Shown: positions 1 through 5,829 of the stretch, piece by piece
How positions within the stretch are numbered: position 1 is the stretch's first letter
How the letters are laid out: each line of letters begins with the position of its first letter
Source of the DNA: JAKFVA01 sp046155225
GTDB lineage: Bacteria; Pseudomonadota; Gammaproteobacteria; Burkholderiales; Burkholderiaceae_C
Direction: 5' to 3'
Assembly: GCA_046155225.1 (NCBI GenBank)
Contig: JBJXED010000041.1
Location: forward strand, 1 to 7,738
Length of the DNA stretch: 7,738 bases
Translations under genes and position numbers: made by a program
The notes under the pieces: generated by a model
Told to the model about the DNA's origin: nothing
Seen by the model: the letters and a program-made list of their open reading frames with translations, nothing else
Database searches by the model: none

Positions 1-423
1 GCCATGGGCATCAACACCCGCAACCTCAAGCTGCTGGCGTTTGGCATGGGCGCGACGTTTGGCGGCGTCAGCGGCGCGCTGTTTGGCGCGTTCCAGGGCT
101 TTGTCTCGCCCGAGTCGTTCAGCTTGATGGAGTCGGTGATGATCGTGGCGATGGTGGTGCTGGGCGGCCTGGGCCATTTGCCCGGCGTCATTGTGGGCGC
201 GATTTTGCTGGCCGCGCTGCCCGAGGTGTTGCGCTATGTGGCCGGGCCGCTGCAAGGGCTCACCGGCGGGCGGCTCGATGCCTCGATCTTGCGGCAATTG
301 TTGATCGCGCTGGCCATGATAGGCATCATGCTGCTGCGCCCGCAAGGCTTGTGGCCCCGGCGCTCGCACGGGCCGTCCTTCTGGCAAAAGTGGTTTGGCA
401 AGGCGGGCGCGGCGCATGAGTGA
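1..423 (+). CDS. livM: LivM-type ABC importer permease (C-terminal part only)
   Basis: This is the 3' part (140 residues) of an inner-membrane permease of the branched-chain amino acid (HAAT) ABC importer family. The reading frame is open from base 1, so the true start lies upstream; the ATG at position 4 is an internal methionine. The fragment begins with the conserved cytoplasmic-loop signature that contacts the ATPases (GINTRNLKLLAFGMGA), followed by hydrophobic segments near fragment residues 12-33, 43-60, 62-80 and 97-111. The GGLGHLPGVIVGA stretch is typical of LivM proteins. It ends in a short basic tail after the family-typical RPQGLWPRR. The stop TGA overlaps the livG start by 8 nt, which fits one operon with translational coupling. 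Seen directly: frame, hydrophobicity and motifs. Family knowledge: pairing with LivH and LivGF. The substrate cannot be inferred and could be amino acids, amides or other small molecules. Confidence 0.92.
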   Translation, partial: AMGINTRNLKLLAFGMGATFGGVSGALFGAFQGFVSPESFSLMESVMIVAMVVLGGLGHLPGVIVGAILLAALPEVLRYVAGPLQGLTGGRLDASILRQLLIALAMIGIMLLRPQGLWPRRSHGPSFWQKWFGKAGAAHE

Positions 424-1246
424 GTGGGCGGCCGACAAACCCGCCGCCGCGGACACGCCAGCGCAGGCCGCCGTGCCCGCCGTGCCCGCTGTGCTCAATG
501 TCAGCGGTATCTCCAAGCGCTTTGGCGGCGTGCAGGCTTTGAGCGATGTCGGCATGACGGTGCTGCCCGGCCAGATCTACGGCTTGATCGGCCCCAACGG
601 CGCAGGCAAAACCACCTTCTTCAACGTCATCACGGGCCTGTACACCGCCGACAGCGGCCGCTTTGAATTGGCCGGCAAGGCCTACCGTCCCAAAGCCGTT
701 CACGACATTGCCCGTGCCGGCATTGCCCGCACGTTTCAGAACATCCGCCTGTTTGCCGACATGAGCGTGCTGGAAAACGTCATGGTCGGCCGCCATGTGC
801 GCACACGCTCGGGCCTGCTTGGCGCGATTTTCCGCACGGCCGCGTTTGTCCAGGAAGAAGCCGCCATCGCGCAGCGCGCGCAGGAGCTGCTCGTGTATGT
901 GGGCATCGAAAAACACAGCGATGCCAAAGCCCGCTCCTTAAGCTATGGCGACCAGCGCCGCCTGGAAATTGCCCGCGCGCTCGCTACCGAACCCAAGCTG
1001 CTGGCGCTGGACGAACCCGCCGCCGGCATGAACGCCACCGAGAAAGTGCAGCTGCGCGAACTGATCGACCGCATCCGCCGCGATGGCCGCGCCGTGCTGC
1101 TGATCGAGCATGACGTCAAGCTGGTGATGGGCCTGTGCGACCGCGTCACGGTGCTCGACTACGGCAAAACGATTGCCGAAGGCGCGCCTCTTGAGGTGCA
1201 AAAAAACCCGCAAGTCATCAGCGCCTACCTGGGGACGGCGGCATGA
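416..1246 (+). CDS. livG: LivG-type ABC importer ATPase
   Basis: This gene encodes a cytoplasmic ATPase of 276 aa that powers the HAAT importer together with LivF. All ABC motifs are present: Walker A GPNGAGKTT (residues 59-67), Q-loop Q108 in RTFQN, signature LSYGDQ (175-180), Walker B LLALD with catalytic E200, and switch H232. LSYGDQRRLEIARAL in place of LSGGQ is normal for LivG. The ATG at 416 is preferred over one seven codons upstream (395), because 416 overlaps the end of livM by 8 nt and 395 would only add a basic MARRARR stub. Residues 1-26 are an Ala/Pro-rich leader before the first beta strand, longer than in many LivG proteins and with a small AAVPAVPAV repeat. The stop overlaps livF by 4 nt (ATGA). 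The urea-transporter ATPase UrtD is an alternative, but the sequence reads as LivG. Confidence 0.93.
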   Translation: MSEWAADKPAAADTPAQAAVPAVPAVLNVSGISKRFGGVQALSDVGMTVLPGQIYGLIGPNGAGKTTFFNVITGLYTADSGRFELAGKAYRPKAVHDIARAGIARTFQNIRLFADMSVLENVMVGRHVRTRSGLLGAIFRTAAFVQEEAAIAQRAQELLVYVGIEKHSDAKARSLSYGDQRRLEIARALATEPKLLALDEPAAGMNATEKVQLRELIDRIRRDGRAVLLIEHDVKLVMGLCDRVTVLDYGKTIAEGAPLEVQKNPQVISAYLGTAA

Positions 1247-1989
1247 GCGCATCCTTGGCCGCGCCAGCGGCAGAAGCGCCCGCCTTGCTCAAGGTCACCG
1301 GCCTGCAGGTGGCCTACGGCGGCATCCAGGCCGTCAAGGGGATTGACTTCTTCGTGCGGCGCGGCGAGCTGGTCAGCCTGATCGGCTCCAACGGTGCAGG
1401 CAAGTCCACTACGCTGAGTGCCATCACCGGCAGCCTGCCGCTGGCGGGCGGCGAGGTCGTGTTGATGGGCCACAGCACGCGCGGCCAGGGCCCGTGGGAC
1501 CTGGTGCGGCGCGGCCTGACGCTGGTGCCCGAGGGCCGCGGCGTGTTTGCCCGCATGAGCATTGCCGAAAACCTGCTGATGGGGGCTTACAGCCGCAGCG
1601 ACGCCACCGAGATCAGCGCCGATATGGAGCGCGCCTACACCCTGTTTCCGCGCCTGAAAGAGCGGCGCAAGCAGCTCGCGGGTACCTTGTCGGGCGGTGA
1701 GCAGCAAATGCTCGCCATGGGCCGCGCGCTCATGAGCCGGCCGCAATTGCTCTTGCTCGACGAGCCTTCCATGGGCCTGGCCCCGCTGATGGTGGACAAG
1801 ATTTTCGAGGTGGTGCGCGAAGTCGCCGCGCAAGGCGTGACGATTCTGCTCGTCGAGCAAAACGCCAGCCGCGCCCTGGCCCTGGCCAGCCGCGCCTACG
1901 TGATGGAGTCGGGCCTGATCACGATGCAGGGCGATGCGGCGGCGCTGCTACAAGACCCGCGCGTGCGGGCCGCCTACCTGGGCGAATAG
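1243..1989 (+). CDS. livF: LivF-type ABC importer ATPase
   Basis: This is the second ATPase of the HAAT importer (248 aa). Motifs: Walker A GSNGAGKST (48-56), signature LSGGEQQ (149-155), Walker B LLLLD (169-173) and catalytic E174. Two positions carry family-typical replacements: the Q-loop is VPEGRG, with E97 where glutamine is usual, and the switch histidine is Q206 in LLVEQNA. Both are normal hallmarks of LivF and not defects. The start ATG overlaps the livG stop as ATGA, so translation is probably coupled. A 13-residue Ala-rich leader precedes the ABC domain. It is the last gene of the importer operon in this window; the next 226 nt are non-coding. UrtE was considered, but the VPEGRGVF and EQNASRAL contexts match LivF better. 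Confidence 0.93.
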   Translation: MSASLAAPAAEAPALLKVTGLQVAYGGIQAVKGIDFFVRRGELVSLIGSNGAGKSTTLSAITGSLPLAGGEVVLMGHSTRGQGPWDLVRRGLTLVPEGRGVFARMSIAENLLMGAYSRSDATEISADMERAYTLFPRLKERRKQLAGTLSGGEQQMLAMGRALMSRPQLLLLDEPSMGLAPLMVDKIFEVVREVAAQGVTILLVEQNASRALALASRAYVMESGLITMQGDAAALLQDPRVRAAYLGE

Positions 1990-1993
1990 GCGT

Positions 1994-2037
1994 TGCGCTG
2001 CGGTGGTTTGGCGTGCAGCGCAGGGGCGCAGGCGCTG
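1994..2037 (+). terminator. GC-rich hairpin region just after livF; possible operon end
   Basis: Five bases after the livF stop, TGCGCTGC (1994-2001) can pair perfectly with GCAGCGCA (2015-2022) across a 13-nt loop. The second arm also overlaps CAGCGC (2016-2021), which can pair with GCGCTG (2032-2037), so the two stems exclude each other. No T-tract follows (the downstream sequence is TGAAAAATTGCG), so this is not a canonical Rho-independent terminator. It may mark the 3' end of the liv transcript or protect it. In DNA this GC-rich such pairings also arise by chance, so confidence is low. I see no convincing sigma-70 promoter in the rest of the gap before the next gene (2038-2215). Confidence 0.3.
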
Positions 2038-2215
2038 TGAAAAATTGCGCATAAACGGCGGTCTTGACGCACGCTTAGCCAAAGATTCACGCAGGTTTAC
2101 AAAGCTTTGCGCCCGCGAAGTCGCTGCCGTAGATACTGGAGCCGTTGTCACTTGCATGGCCCTGGCAGTTCGCCAAAACCATGAATCCAACACCCTTTTA
2201 ACTTTGGAGATTCTC

Positions 2216-2554
2216 ATGAAAATGCAAGCCTTGATCGCCGCTTTCTCTCTCGCTCTGGCCGGTGCCGCTATCGCCCAAACCACCCCGCCCGCCGACCCCA
2301 ATGCCACCCCCAGACTGGACCAGCGCCAGGTCAACCAGCAGCAGCGGATTGACAAAGGCGTCGCCTCCGGCAGCCTGACGCAGCAAGAAGTTGACAACGC
2401 CAACGCCCGCCAAACCAACATCGCCAACGCCGAAACCAAAGCCAAGGCCGATGGCACCGTGACCGCCAGAGAGCGCGCCCGCCTGCAGCACAAGCAAAAC
2501 AAGTCCAGCCGCGCCATCAAGCGCAACAAGCGTGACGGGCAGGTGGCGGGCTGA
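2216..2554 (+). CDS. Small secreted/periplasmic protein of unknown function with internal duplication
   Basis: This encodes a 112-residue protein that I recognise only as a widespread, unnamed type of small proteobacterial exported protein. Residues 1-20 form a Sec signal peptide: a short basic start (MKMQ), a hydrophobic core and a likely cleavage site AIA/Q after residue 20. The mature part (about 92 aa) is hydrophilic, Gln/Asn/Lys/Arg-rich and lacks cysteine. It contains two copies of a 28-residue unit. SGSLTQQE (51-58) aligns with DGTVTARE (79-86), and each is followed by a predicted helix with a conserved Gln (66 and 94). The C-terminus is strongly basic (RAIKRNKRDG). The start is chosen because GGAG at 2206-2209 sits 6 nt before ATG 2216 and the signal peptide begins there; the same frame stays open upstream to 1934 but would bury the signal peptide. 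It is a single gene between livF and a convergent gene. Function is unknown; a role in envelope or metal stress would be a guess. Confidence 0.8.
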   Translation: MKMQALIAAFSLALAGAAIAQTTPPADPNATPRLDQRQVNQQQRIDKGVASGSLTQQEVDNANARQTNIANAETKAKADGTVTARERARLQHKQNKSSRAIKRNKRDGQVAG

Positions 2555-2558
2555 TTTC

Positions 2559-2583
2559 AAGCCCAGGCTTTGTGCCTAGGCTT
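2559..2583. terminator. Stem-loop between convergent genes, possible bidirectional terminator
   Basis: The arms AAGCCCAGGC (2559-2568) and GCCTAGGCTT (2574-2583) pair with one C-A mismatch around a TTTGT loop. In minus-strand RNA that position becomes a G-U pair, so the stem is complete at 10 bp and should be a little stronger for the reductase transcript. It lies 4 nt past the small protein's stop and overlaps the last codons and stop of the reductase gene. Neither side has a long U-tract, so terminator strength is uncertain. Confidence 0.45.
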
Positions 2584-3817
2584 TGGCCTTGTCCGCCTCG
2601 GTCGTGAACGAATCCGCATAAAACTCGTCTTCAGGAAGGCCGCGCTGGCCTGTGTACGCGGCTTTGGCCGAGTCCACCACAATTGGCGCGCCGCAGGCAT
2701 AGACCTGGTGGCCGGCCAGGGTGGGGAAGTCGTCGAGCACGGCCTGGTGGACAAAGCCGGTGCGGCCGCTCCAGCCGTCTTCTGGGAGCGCGTTGGAGAC
2801 CACCGGCACGTACTGCAGGTTGGGCATTTCGGCGACGCGCGCCTGGACCCACTCGTCCATGTACAAATCGTGCGGCCGCCGCCCGCCCCAGTACAGCACG
2901 GCAGGCCGGGTGATGGCCTTGAACTGCATGTGCTCAATCAGCGCCTTGATCGGCGCAAAACCGGTGCCCGAGGCGAGCAGCACCATCGGTTTGACCGACT
3001 CCTCGCGCAAGTAAAAGCTGCCGTAGGGGCCTTCGACGCGCAGGATTTCTTTTTCTTTCATCGCCGCAAACACATGGTCGGTGAACTTGCCGCCGGGCAT
3101 GTGGCGGATGTGCAGCTCGATGCCGGGGTTGGTCGCGGCGGGCGTGGCTTGCGAGGTGGCTTGTGCGCCGCTCAGGTGCGGCGCGGTGGCCATGGAATAG
3201 CTGCGTCGCGCGCCGTCGCGCAGGATGAACTCCACATACTGGCCGGCGTGGTATTGCAGCGCGTCGTTGACCGGCAGTTGCAGGCGCAGCAGCATCACGT
3301 CGGGTGACTTTTTCTCCAGCAGCGTCACGCGCGCAGGCATTTTCTTGATGGGGAAGGCACCGGCCTGCGTGACCTGGCGGGATTCGAGGACCACATCGGT
3401 TTGCGCGCTGGCGCAGCAGGTCAGCACAAAACCGGCGGCCTCTTCCTCGGCCGACAGCGCCTTGCTCTGGTGCGGCCCCTGCAACACCTGGCCCGACAGC
3501 AGCTTGCACTTGCACGAGCCGCAGGCACCGTCTTTGCAGCCGTAGGGCAGGCCAATGCCCTGGCGTATGCCCGCCAGCAAAATGTATTCACCCGCCTGCG
3601 CGGTGAACTCGCGCCCGCTGGGCTCGATGCTGATGCGCCAGGCACTCGCGGCGGGCAGCGCGTCCGCCGCAACGCCCGAGCCCGCGTCGGGCAATGGTCC
3701 CGCTACCGCAACCAAGTCAGCGGCAGGCTGCTGCGCGACTGCGGCAGCGCCTGGTTCTGGCGCGGACATGGCGGGGAGGGTGGGGGCAAAGCCTGGCGTT
3801 GCGGCGGGCGTGGTCAT
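2576..3817 (-). CDS. [2Fe-2S] ferredoxin-FAD-NAD(P)H reductase (often annotated CDP-6-deoxy-delta-3,4-glucoseen reductase)
   Basis: This is a 413-aa flavin iron-sulfur reductase of the class that moves electrons from NAD(P)H through FAD to a plant-type [2Fe-2S] cluster and then to a partner oxygenase or dehydratase. Domain order: ferredoxin domain at about 60-148 with cluster ligands C94, C99, C102 and C134 (YGCKDGACGSCKC ... LTCC); FAD-binding barrel at about 160-270 with RRSYS (204-208); NAD(P)-binding fold at about 275-395 with GTGFAPIKA (284-292) and ACGAP (374-378). The common database name comes from a sugar enzyme, and nothing sugar-related is nearby, so the true partner is unknown. 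Two oddities are an Ala/Pro-rich N-terminal extension of about 58 residues and a Ser/Ala/Thr insert at about 215-232 in the FAD domain. ATG at 3817 has a GAGGA-like site about 11 nt upstream. M17 is the only other ATG before the ferredoxin domain. The gene is divergent from the SDR gene and convergent with the small protein gene. Confidence 0.88.
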   Translation of the reverse strand: MTTPAATPGFAPTLPAMSAPEPGAAAVAQQPAADLVAVAGPLPDAGSGVAADALPAASAWRISIEPSGREFTAQAGEYILLAGIRQGIGLPYGCKDGACGSCKCKLLSGQVLQGPHQSKALSAEEEAAGFVLTCCASAQTDVVLESRQVTQAGAFPIKKMPARVTLLEKKSPDVMLLRLQLPVNDALQYHAGQYVEFILRDGARRSYSMATAPHLSGAQATSQATPAATNPGIELHIRHMPGGKFTDHVFAAMKEKEILRVEGPYGSFYLREESVKPMVLLASGTGFAPIKALIEHMQFKAITRPAVLYWGGRRPHDLYMDEWVQARVAEMPNLQYVPVVSNALPEDGWSGRTGFVHQAVLDDFPTLAGHQVYACGAPIVVDSAKAAYTGQRGLPEDEFYADSFTTEADKAKA

Positions 3818-3858
3818 GGGTTGTGTATCCTCAGGCGCTTACAAACAAGTGCCTGATT

Positions 3859-4830
3859 TTGCCCTCAAACCAATCCCCCCTCGGTGCCCTGCCTGCGCGC
3901 TTTCGGCGTGTCCGCGTGCTGGTCGTCGGCTGCGGTGATGTCGGCCTTCGCGTGCTGCGCGCTCGCTCGGCCGGGCCGCGTTGGCTGGCGCTCACGTCTT
4001 CGCCAGCGCGCTGCGCTGCCTTGCGCGCTGCCGGAGCCGTCCCTTTGCTCGGTGACTTGGACGACGCCGCCAGCCTGCGTCGGCTGGCGGGTCTGGCGCA
4101 ACGGGTTTTGCACCTGGCGCCGCCGCCGGGCAGCGGCGCGGGCGATCCGCGCACGGTGAAACTGCTGCGCGCGCTGCGCTTGCGTAGCGCGCCCATGGCC
4201 TTGGTGTACGGTTCGACCAGCGGCGTCTACGGCGACCACGGCGGTGCGCTGGTGCGCGAGACCAGCACCTTGCACGCAGCCAACCCGCGCGCCCTGCGCC
4301 GGGTCGCGGCAGAAAACGCCTTGCGTCTGTGGGGTCGTTCGTCGCTCGGCGGCGCTGGCCTGGTGCGCGTGAGCATCTTGCGCATCCCCGGCATTTACGC
4401 GAATGACCGCACCGGCGGCACGCCGCGCGAGCGGTTGCTGCGGGGCACGCCGGTGCTCACCACGCAAGACGACGTGTTCACCAACCACATTCATGCCGAT
4501 GACCTGGCCCGCGCCTGCACTGCCGCCCTGTGGCGCGGCAAGCCGCAGCGCACGCTGAACGTCAATGACGACACGCGGCTGAAAATGGGCGACTACTTTG
4601 ACCTTGCCGCCGACCTGTACGGTTTGCCGCGTCCGCCGCGCTTGCCGCGCGAGGCGGCGGCGGCGCAACTGCCGCCGATGCAACTGAGCTTCATGAGTGA
4701 GTCGCGCCAGATGGACAACACCCGCCTCAAACGTGAGTTGCGGCTGGTGCTGCGCTATCCGCAGGTGCGCCAGGGTCTGGCCTTCGGAGCCGCCGCATTG
4801 GCAGTGCAAAAAGCACATCAAAAAGCATAG
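3859..4830 (+). CDS. Atypical SDR family NAD(P)-dependent epimerase/dehydratase-like protein
   Basis: This encodes a Rossmann-fold protein of about 323 aa resembling the YeeZ-like atypical SDR group. Visible from the proposed start: dinucleotide-binding VVGCGDVG (22-29; glycines 24, 26, 29), GDLDD (65-69), YGSTSGVYGDHGG (118-130, with probable active-site-region Y124), and the family-typical SILRIPGIYANDRTGG (172-187) and TNHIHADDLARA (208-219). No YxxxK catalytic pair follows Y124, so classical dehydrogenase chemistry is doubtful; the substrate is unknown. The start is uncertain. TTG 3859 is chosen because it leaves a short leader before the Rossmann strand and does not overlap the divergent reductase. 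GTG 3823 is another option; ATG 3694 would lie deep inside the antisense gene. No candidate has a good Shine-Dalgarno. The 3' end carries a 12-nt near-duplication encoding QKAH-QKA. ureD follows 68 nt downstream on the same strand. Confidence 0.75.
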   Translation: MPSNQSPLGALPARFRRVRVLVVGCGDVGLRVLRARSAGPRWLALTSSPARCAALRAAGAVPLLGDLDDAASLRRLAGLAQRVLHLAPPPGSGAGDPRTVKLLRALRLRSAPMALVYGSTSGVYGDHGGALVRETSTLHAANPRALRRVAAENALRLWGRSSLGGAGLVRVSILRIPGIYANDRTGGTPRERLLRGTPVLTTQDDVFTNHIHADDLARACTAALWRGKPQRTLNVNDDTRLKMGDYFDLAADLYGLPRPPRLPREAAAAQLPPMQLSFMSESRQMDNTRLKRELRLVLRYPQVRQGLAFGAAALAVQKAHQKA

Positions 4831-4850
4831 CGGTACCGGCAGTAAATACC

Positions 4851-4879
4851 TTGGCTAGAAGCCACTTTGACTCTAAATT
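4851..4879 (+). promoter_or_regulatory. Candidate sigma-70 promoter for ureD
   Basis: TTGGCT (4851-4856) and TAAATT (4874-4879) each match 4 of 6 consensus bases of the -35 and -10 boxes and are exactly 17 nt apart. They would start transcription near 4886, about 13 nt before the ureD ATG, which is a short leader. The local sequence is AT-richer than the flanking genes. Read-through from the SDR gene is the alternative, since no terminator is visible in the 68-nt gap. Confidence 0.35.
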
Positions 4880-4898
4880 TCACGAAAAAGCGCTAAAC

Positions 4899-5729
4899 AT
4901 GGCCTGGAACGCCCACTTGCGGCTTGACTACGCCTTGGAGGCCGCACGCAGCGTCGTGCGCCATCAGCACAGCGGCCCACTGCGTGTGCTGCAAAGCCTC
5001 TACCCTGAGGGCGACGCGGTCTGCCACAACGTGCTGGTACACCCGCCCGGCGGGCTGGTCGGCGGTGACCAGTTGGCGCTGGAGGCCAATGTGGCGAGCG
5101 GCGCGCACGGTTTGATCACCACACCCGGCGCGACGCGGTTTTACCGCTCGGCGGGCGAGCCAGCGCAACTCCACACCCGCCTGAGCCTGGCGGCCGGCGC
5201 ACGGCTCGAATACCTGCCTCTGGAAACCCTGTGCTACAGCGCGTGCCTGGCCGAGAATCGGCTGATCATGGACTTGGCCCCCGGCGCCGAGTTGATGGGC
5301 TGGGACATCACCGCGCTGGGCCTGCCGCTGGCGGGCCAGCCGTTCACCCAAGGCCGCCTTTGCCAGCACCTGGAATGGCCAGGTGTCTGGCTGGAGCGCG
5401 GCGTCCTTGACGCGGCCGACCACCGTTTGCTGGAGAGTCCGCTCGGGCTGGGGGGCCAGCGCTGCATCGCCACGCTGTTTTTTTTGAGTGGCAGCCCGCT
5501 GGTGCGCCAGCGCAGGCAGCAGGCGCTGGACGCGGCGCGCCAGGTGATGGATGTGCACCCCTTGCGCGCCCGCGCCGGTGCCACCAGCCCGAGCGCGCAG
5601 GTGGTGGTGGTGCGGGTGCTGGCACCGCTGGTCGAGCCGGCGATGAATCTGCTGCGACAAGTCTGGGCTGCGTGGCGCGCGCAGCTTTGGTCAATGACCG
5701 CCGTGCCGCCGCGTTTGTGGAACGTGTAG
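4899..5729 (+). CDS. ureD: Urease accessory protein UreD
   Basis: UreD (UreH in some species) is a cytoplasmic scaffold that binds apo-urease with UreF and UreG and helps pass nickel into the active site. This 276-aa protein has the family's landmark blocks: LRVLQSLYPEG (28-38), HPPGGLVGGD (48-57), TTPGATRFYR (74-83), ENRLIMDLAPGAELMGWDI (119-137) and a PPRLWNV end in place of the usual PRxWxx. Length is normal for the family. ATG 4899 is chosen because MAWNAHLRLDY aligns with the usual UreD start; a TTG start at 4851 would add 16 unconserved residues and overlap the candidate promoter. Only a weak purine-rich GAAAAAG lies upstream. A run of eight T (5478-5485) encodes part of LFFL and is a slippage-prone site in otherwise GC-rich DNA. 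UreD heads the urease cluster but is separated from ureA by 228 nt. Confidence 0.92.
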   Translation: MAWNAHLRLDYALEAARSVVRHQHSGPLRVLQSLYPEGDAVCHNVLVHPPGGLVGGDQLALEANVASGAHGLITTPGATRFYRSAGEPAQLHTRLSLAAGARLEYLPLETLCYSACLAENRLIMDLAPGAELMGWDITALGLPLAGQPFTQGRLCQHLEWPGVWLERGVLDAADHRLLESPLGLGGQRCIATLFFLSGSPLVRQRRQQALDAARQVMDVHPLRARAGATSPSAQVVVVRVLAPLVEPAMNLLRQVWAAWRAQLWSMTAVPPRLWNV

Positions 5730-5761
5730 CCGCAGCGGAATACAAAGGACCCTAGCATTTT

Positions 5762-5778
5762 TGCTTCAAAATGAAGCA
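5762..5778. promoter_or_regulatory. 17-bp perfect palindrome, candidate NtrC-type operator
   Basis: TGCTTCA-AAA-TGAAGCA is a perfect 7-bp inverted repeat with a 3-nt centre. It has the same overall form as the classical enteric NtrC site TGCACCA-AAA-TGGTGCA and differs only at two positions per half-site (AC to TT). Its centre (5770) lies about 70 nt upstream of the start predicted for the sigma-54 element at 5814-5829, a plausible although rather close place for an enhancer site. It begins 32 nt after the ureD stop, outside any gene. It could instead bind another dimeric regulator (for example LysR-type) or belong to a dispersed intergenic repeat. Confidence 0.4.
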
Positions 5779-5813
5779 TCAATTTTCGGAAATGGCGTTG
5801 AAAGTTTCTCTAT

Positions 5814-5829
5814 TGGTGCATTTCTTGCC
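5814..5829 (+). promoter_or_regulatory. Candidate sigma-54 (-24/-12) promoter for ureABC
   Basis: TGGTGCATTTCTTGCC aligns with the sigma-54 consensus TGGCACG-N4-TTGCW. The invariant GG (5815-5816) and GC (5827-5828) are exactly 10 nt apart, TTGC is complete and the C at -20 is kept; mismatches are C to T and A to G after the GG, G to A, and the final W. The preceding A-T fits the usual purine-pyrimidine. Transcription would begin near 5840, giving a leader of about 118 nt before ureA. RpoN/NtrC control of urease is known in some proteobacteria; its operation here is inference. Confidence 0.5.

Noticed and set aside
416..1989. Assignment of the two ATPases as urea transporter UrtD/UrtE because urease is nearby
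   Set aside because: The motif contexts (LSYGDQRRLEIARAL, VPEGRGVF, VEQNASRAL) read as LivG and LivF, and ureD does not follow directly.
2181..2201. Six-codon open frame MNPTPF in the leader of the small secreted protein gene
   Set aside because: It lacks a ribosome site and has no run of regulatory codons; most likely chance.
1934..2215. Upstream extension of the small secreted protein frame
   Set aside because: It overlaps livF and would bury the signal peptide; the Shine-Dalgarno at 2206-2209 favours ATG 2216.
2570..3307. 245-codon open frame on the plus strand
   Set aside because: It is antisense to the reductase, whose cofactor motifs are conserved; its His/Gly/Arg-rich product looks like a shadow.
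3694..3858. ATG 3694 as start of the SDR gene
   Set aside because: It would add 55 residues inside the antisense reductase start region with no conserved content before the Rossmann strand.
3865..4821. 318-codon open frame on the minus strand
   Set aside because: It is antisense to the SDR gene, which has clear Rossmann and family motifs; the antisense protein is Gln/Arg/Ala-rich with no recognisable domain.
4867..4895. TTGACT as a -35 box for ureD
   Set aside because: A 17-nt spacer gives no recognisable -10 box, and the start would fall at or after the ATG.
4851..4898. TTG 4851 as start of ureD
   Set aside because: The 16 extra residues do not match UreD, and the ATG at 4899 aligns with the family start.
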